Assembly (NCBI GenBank): GCA_046704785.1
Contig: JBJKRF010000154.1
Coordinates: 1 to 5,810, forward strand
Length of the DNA stretch: 5,810 nucleotides
Source: JBJKRF01 sp046704785
Lineage (GTDB): Bacteria; Chloroflexota; Anaerolineae; Anaerolineales; Villigracilaceae
Reading direction: 5' to 3'
Part shown: one piece after another, positions 5,690 through 5,810 of the stretch
Numbering within the stretch: the first letter of the stretch is position 1
Layout: each line of letters starts with the position of its first letter
Program-made: the position numbers and the translations under genes
The notes under the pieces: generated by a model
Seen by the model: the letters and a program-made list of their open reading frames with translations, nothing else
The model's database searches: none
Told to the model about the DNA's origin: nothing

Positions 5690-5810
5690 TGCGCCCAGCA
5701 TGGGCGTTGACTAGAGGGTGAAAGACCCTTATGGAGGTTGATTGCACCAACCATTAGCCAAGAGCAAGGGCATCACCGCGAGGTGGGGTCTGGAGGAAGC
5801 TGGCGGCAAA
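5689..5810 (+). ncRNA. 5' end of a group II intron ribozyme (cut by the window edge)
   Basis: The element begins GTGCG, the group II 5' splice-site consensus, at 5689. A series of short helices typical of domain I follows. CGCCCA/TGGGCG (5692-5697/5701-5706) and AGGGT/ACCCT (5715-5719/5725-5729, GAAAG loop) come first. GGTTG/CAACC (5736-5740/5748-5752) is next, then CACC-GCGA-GGTG (5774-5785) with a GNRA tetraloop. The segment with GGAAGC and GGCGGCAAA at the edge resembles the conserved domain I sequence found ahead of the maturase gene in bacterial group II introns. The rest, including any reverse transcriptase/maturase gene, would lie beyond 5810. Recognition rests on remembered conserved sequence and fold rather than a covariance search. 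The class C assignment is inferred only from the upstream hairpin. Confidence 0.8.

Noticed and set aside
5575..5754. N-terminal extension of ArfB by 60 residues
   Set aside because: The extension runs through the promoter, the palindrome and the intron start; ArfB homology begins at the ATG at 5574.

Overview
The window reads as the end of a bacterial contig, most likely from an uncultured Chloroflexota (Anaerolineae-like) organism. This is an inference from the style of the proteins: a lipoprotein with an Ala/Pro/Thr-rich linker after its lipobox, AglE/AglF/AglG-type sugar transport genes, and a group II intron nearby. No 16S or other marker is present, so the taxonomy is tentative. All recognised protein genes lie on the minus strand; the only plus-strand element is the start of an intron at the right edge.

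Layout from right to left, in the direction of transcription. The 5' end of a group II intron (5689 to the window edge, plus strand) begins exactly at the end of a perfect 19-bp inverted repeat. Next is arfB (5574-5143), a stop-codon-independent ribosome rescue hydrolase that may be transcribed leaderless. Then comes a LacI-family repressor gene (4913-3891) with a near-consensus sigma70 promoter and an operator at its predicted transcription start. The same 16-bp operator core recurs upstream of the solute-binding lipoprotein gene (3619-2327). Two AglF- and AglG-like permease genes follow (2247-1336 and 1339-122) and overlap by ATGA. The last ~82 bases at the left edge are G/T homopolymer sequence with a foldback and look like an assembly artefact.

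How it works together: the lipoprotein captures a sugar, probably an alpha-glucoside or similar oligosaccharide judging from family resemblance, and hands it to the permease heterodimer. The energising ATPase and any glycosidase are not in the window. The repressor probably controls its own gene and the transport operon through the two matching operators. Stem-loops lie in both leaders and between the binding-protein and permease genes; they probably tune mRNA level or stability.

The most unusual feature is the AglG-like permease. Its first extracytoplasmic loop carries a c-type cytochrome-like domain with a CASCH heme-attachment motif. A sugar-channel subunit with a built-in heme domain is not an arrangement I know to be characterised. 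Second in interest are the paired operator-plus-hairpin leaders and the intron-hairpin junction.
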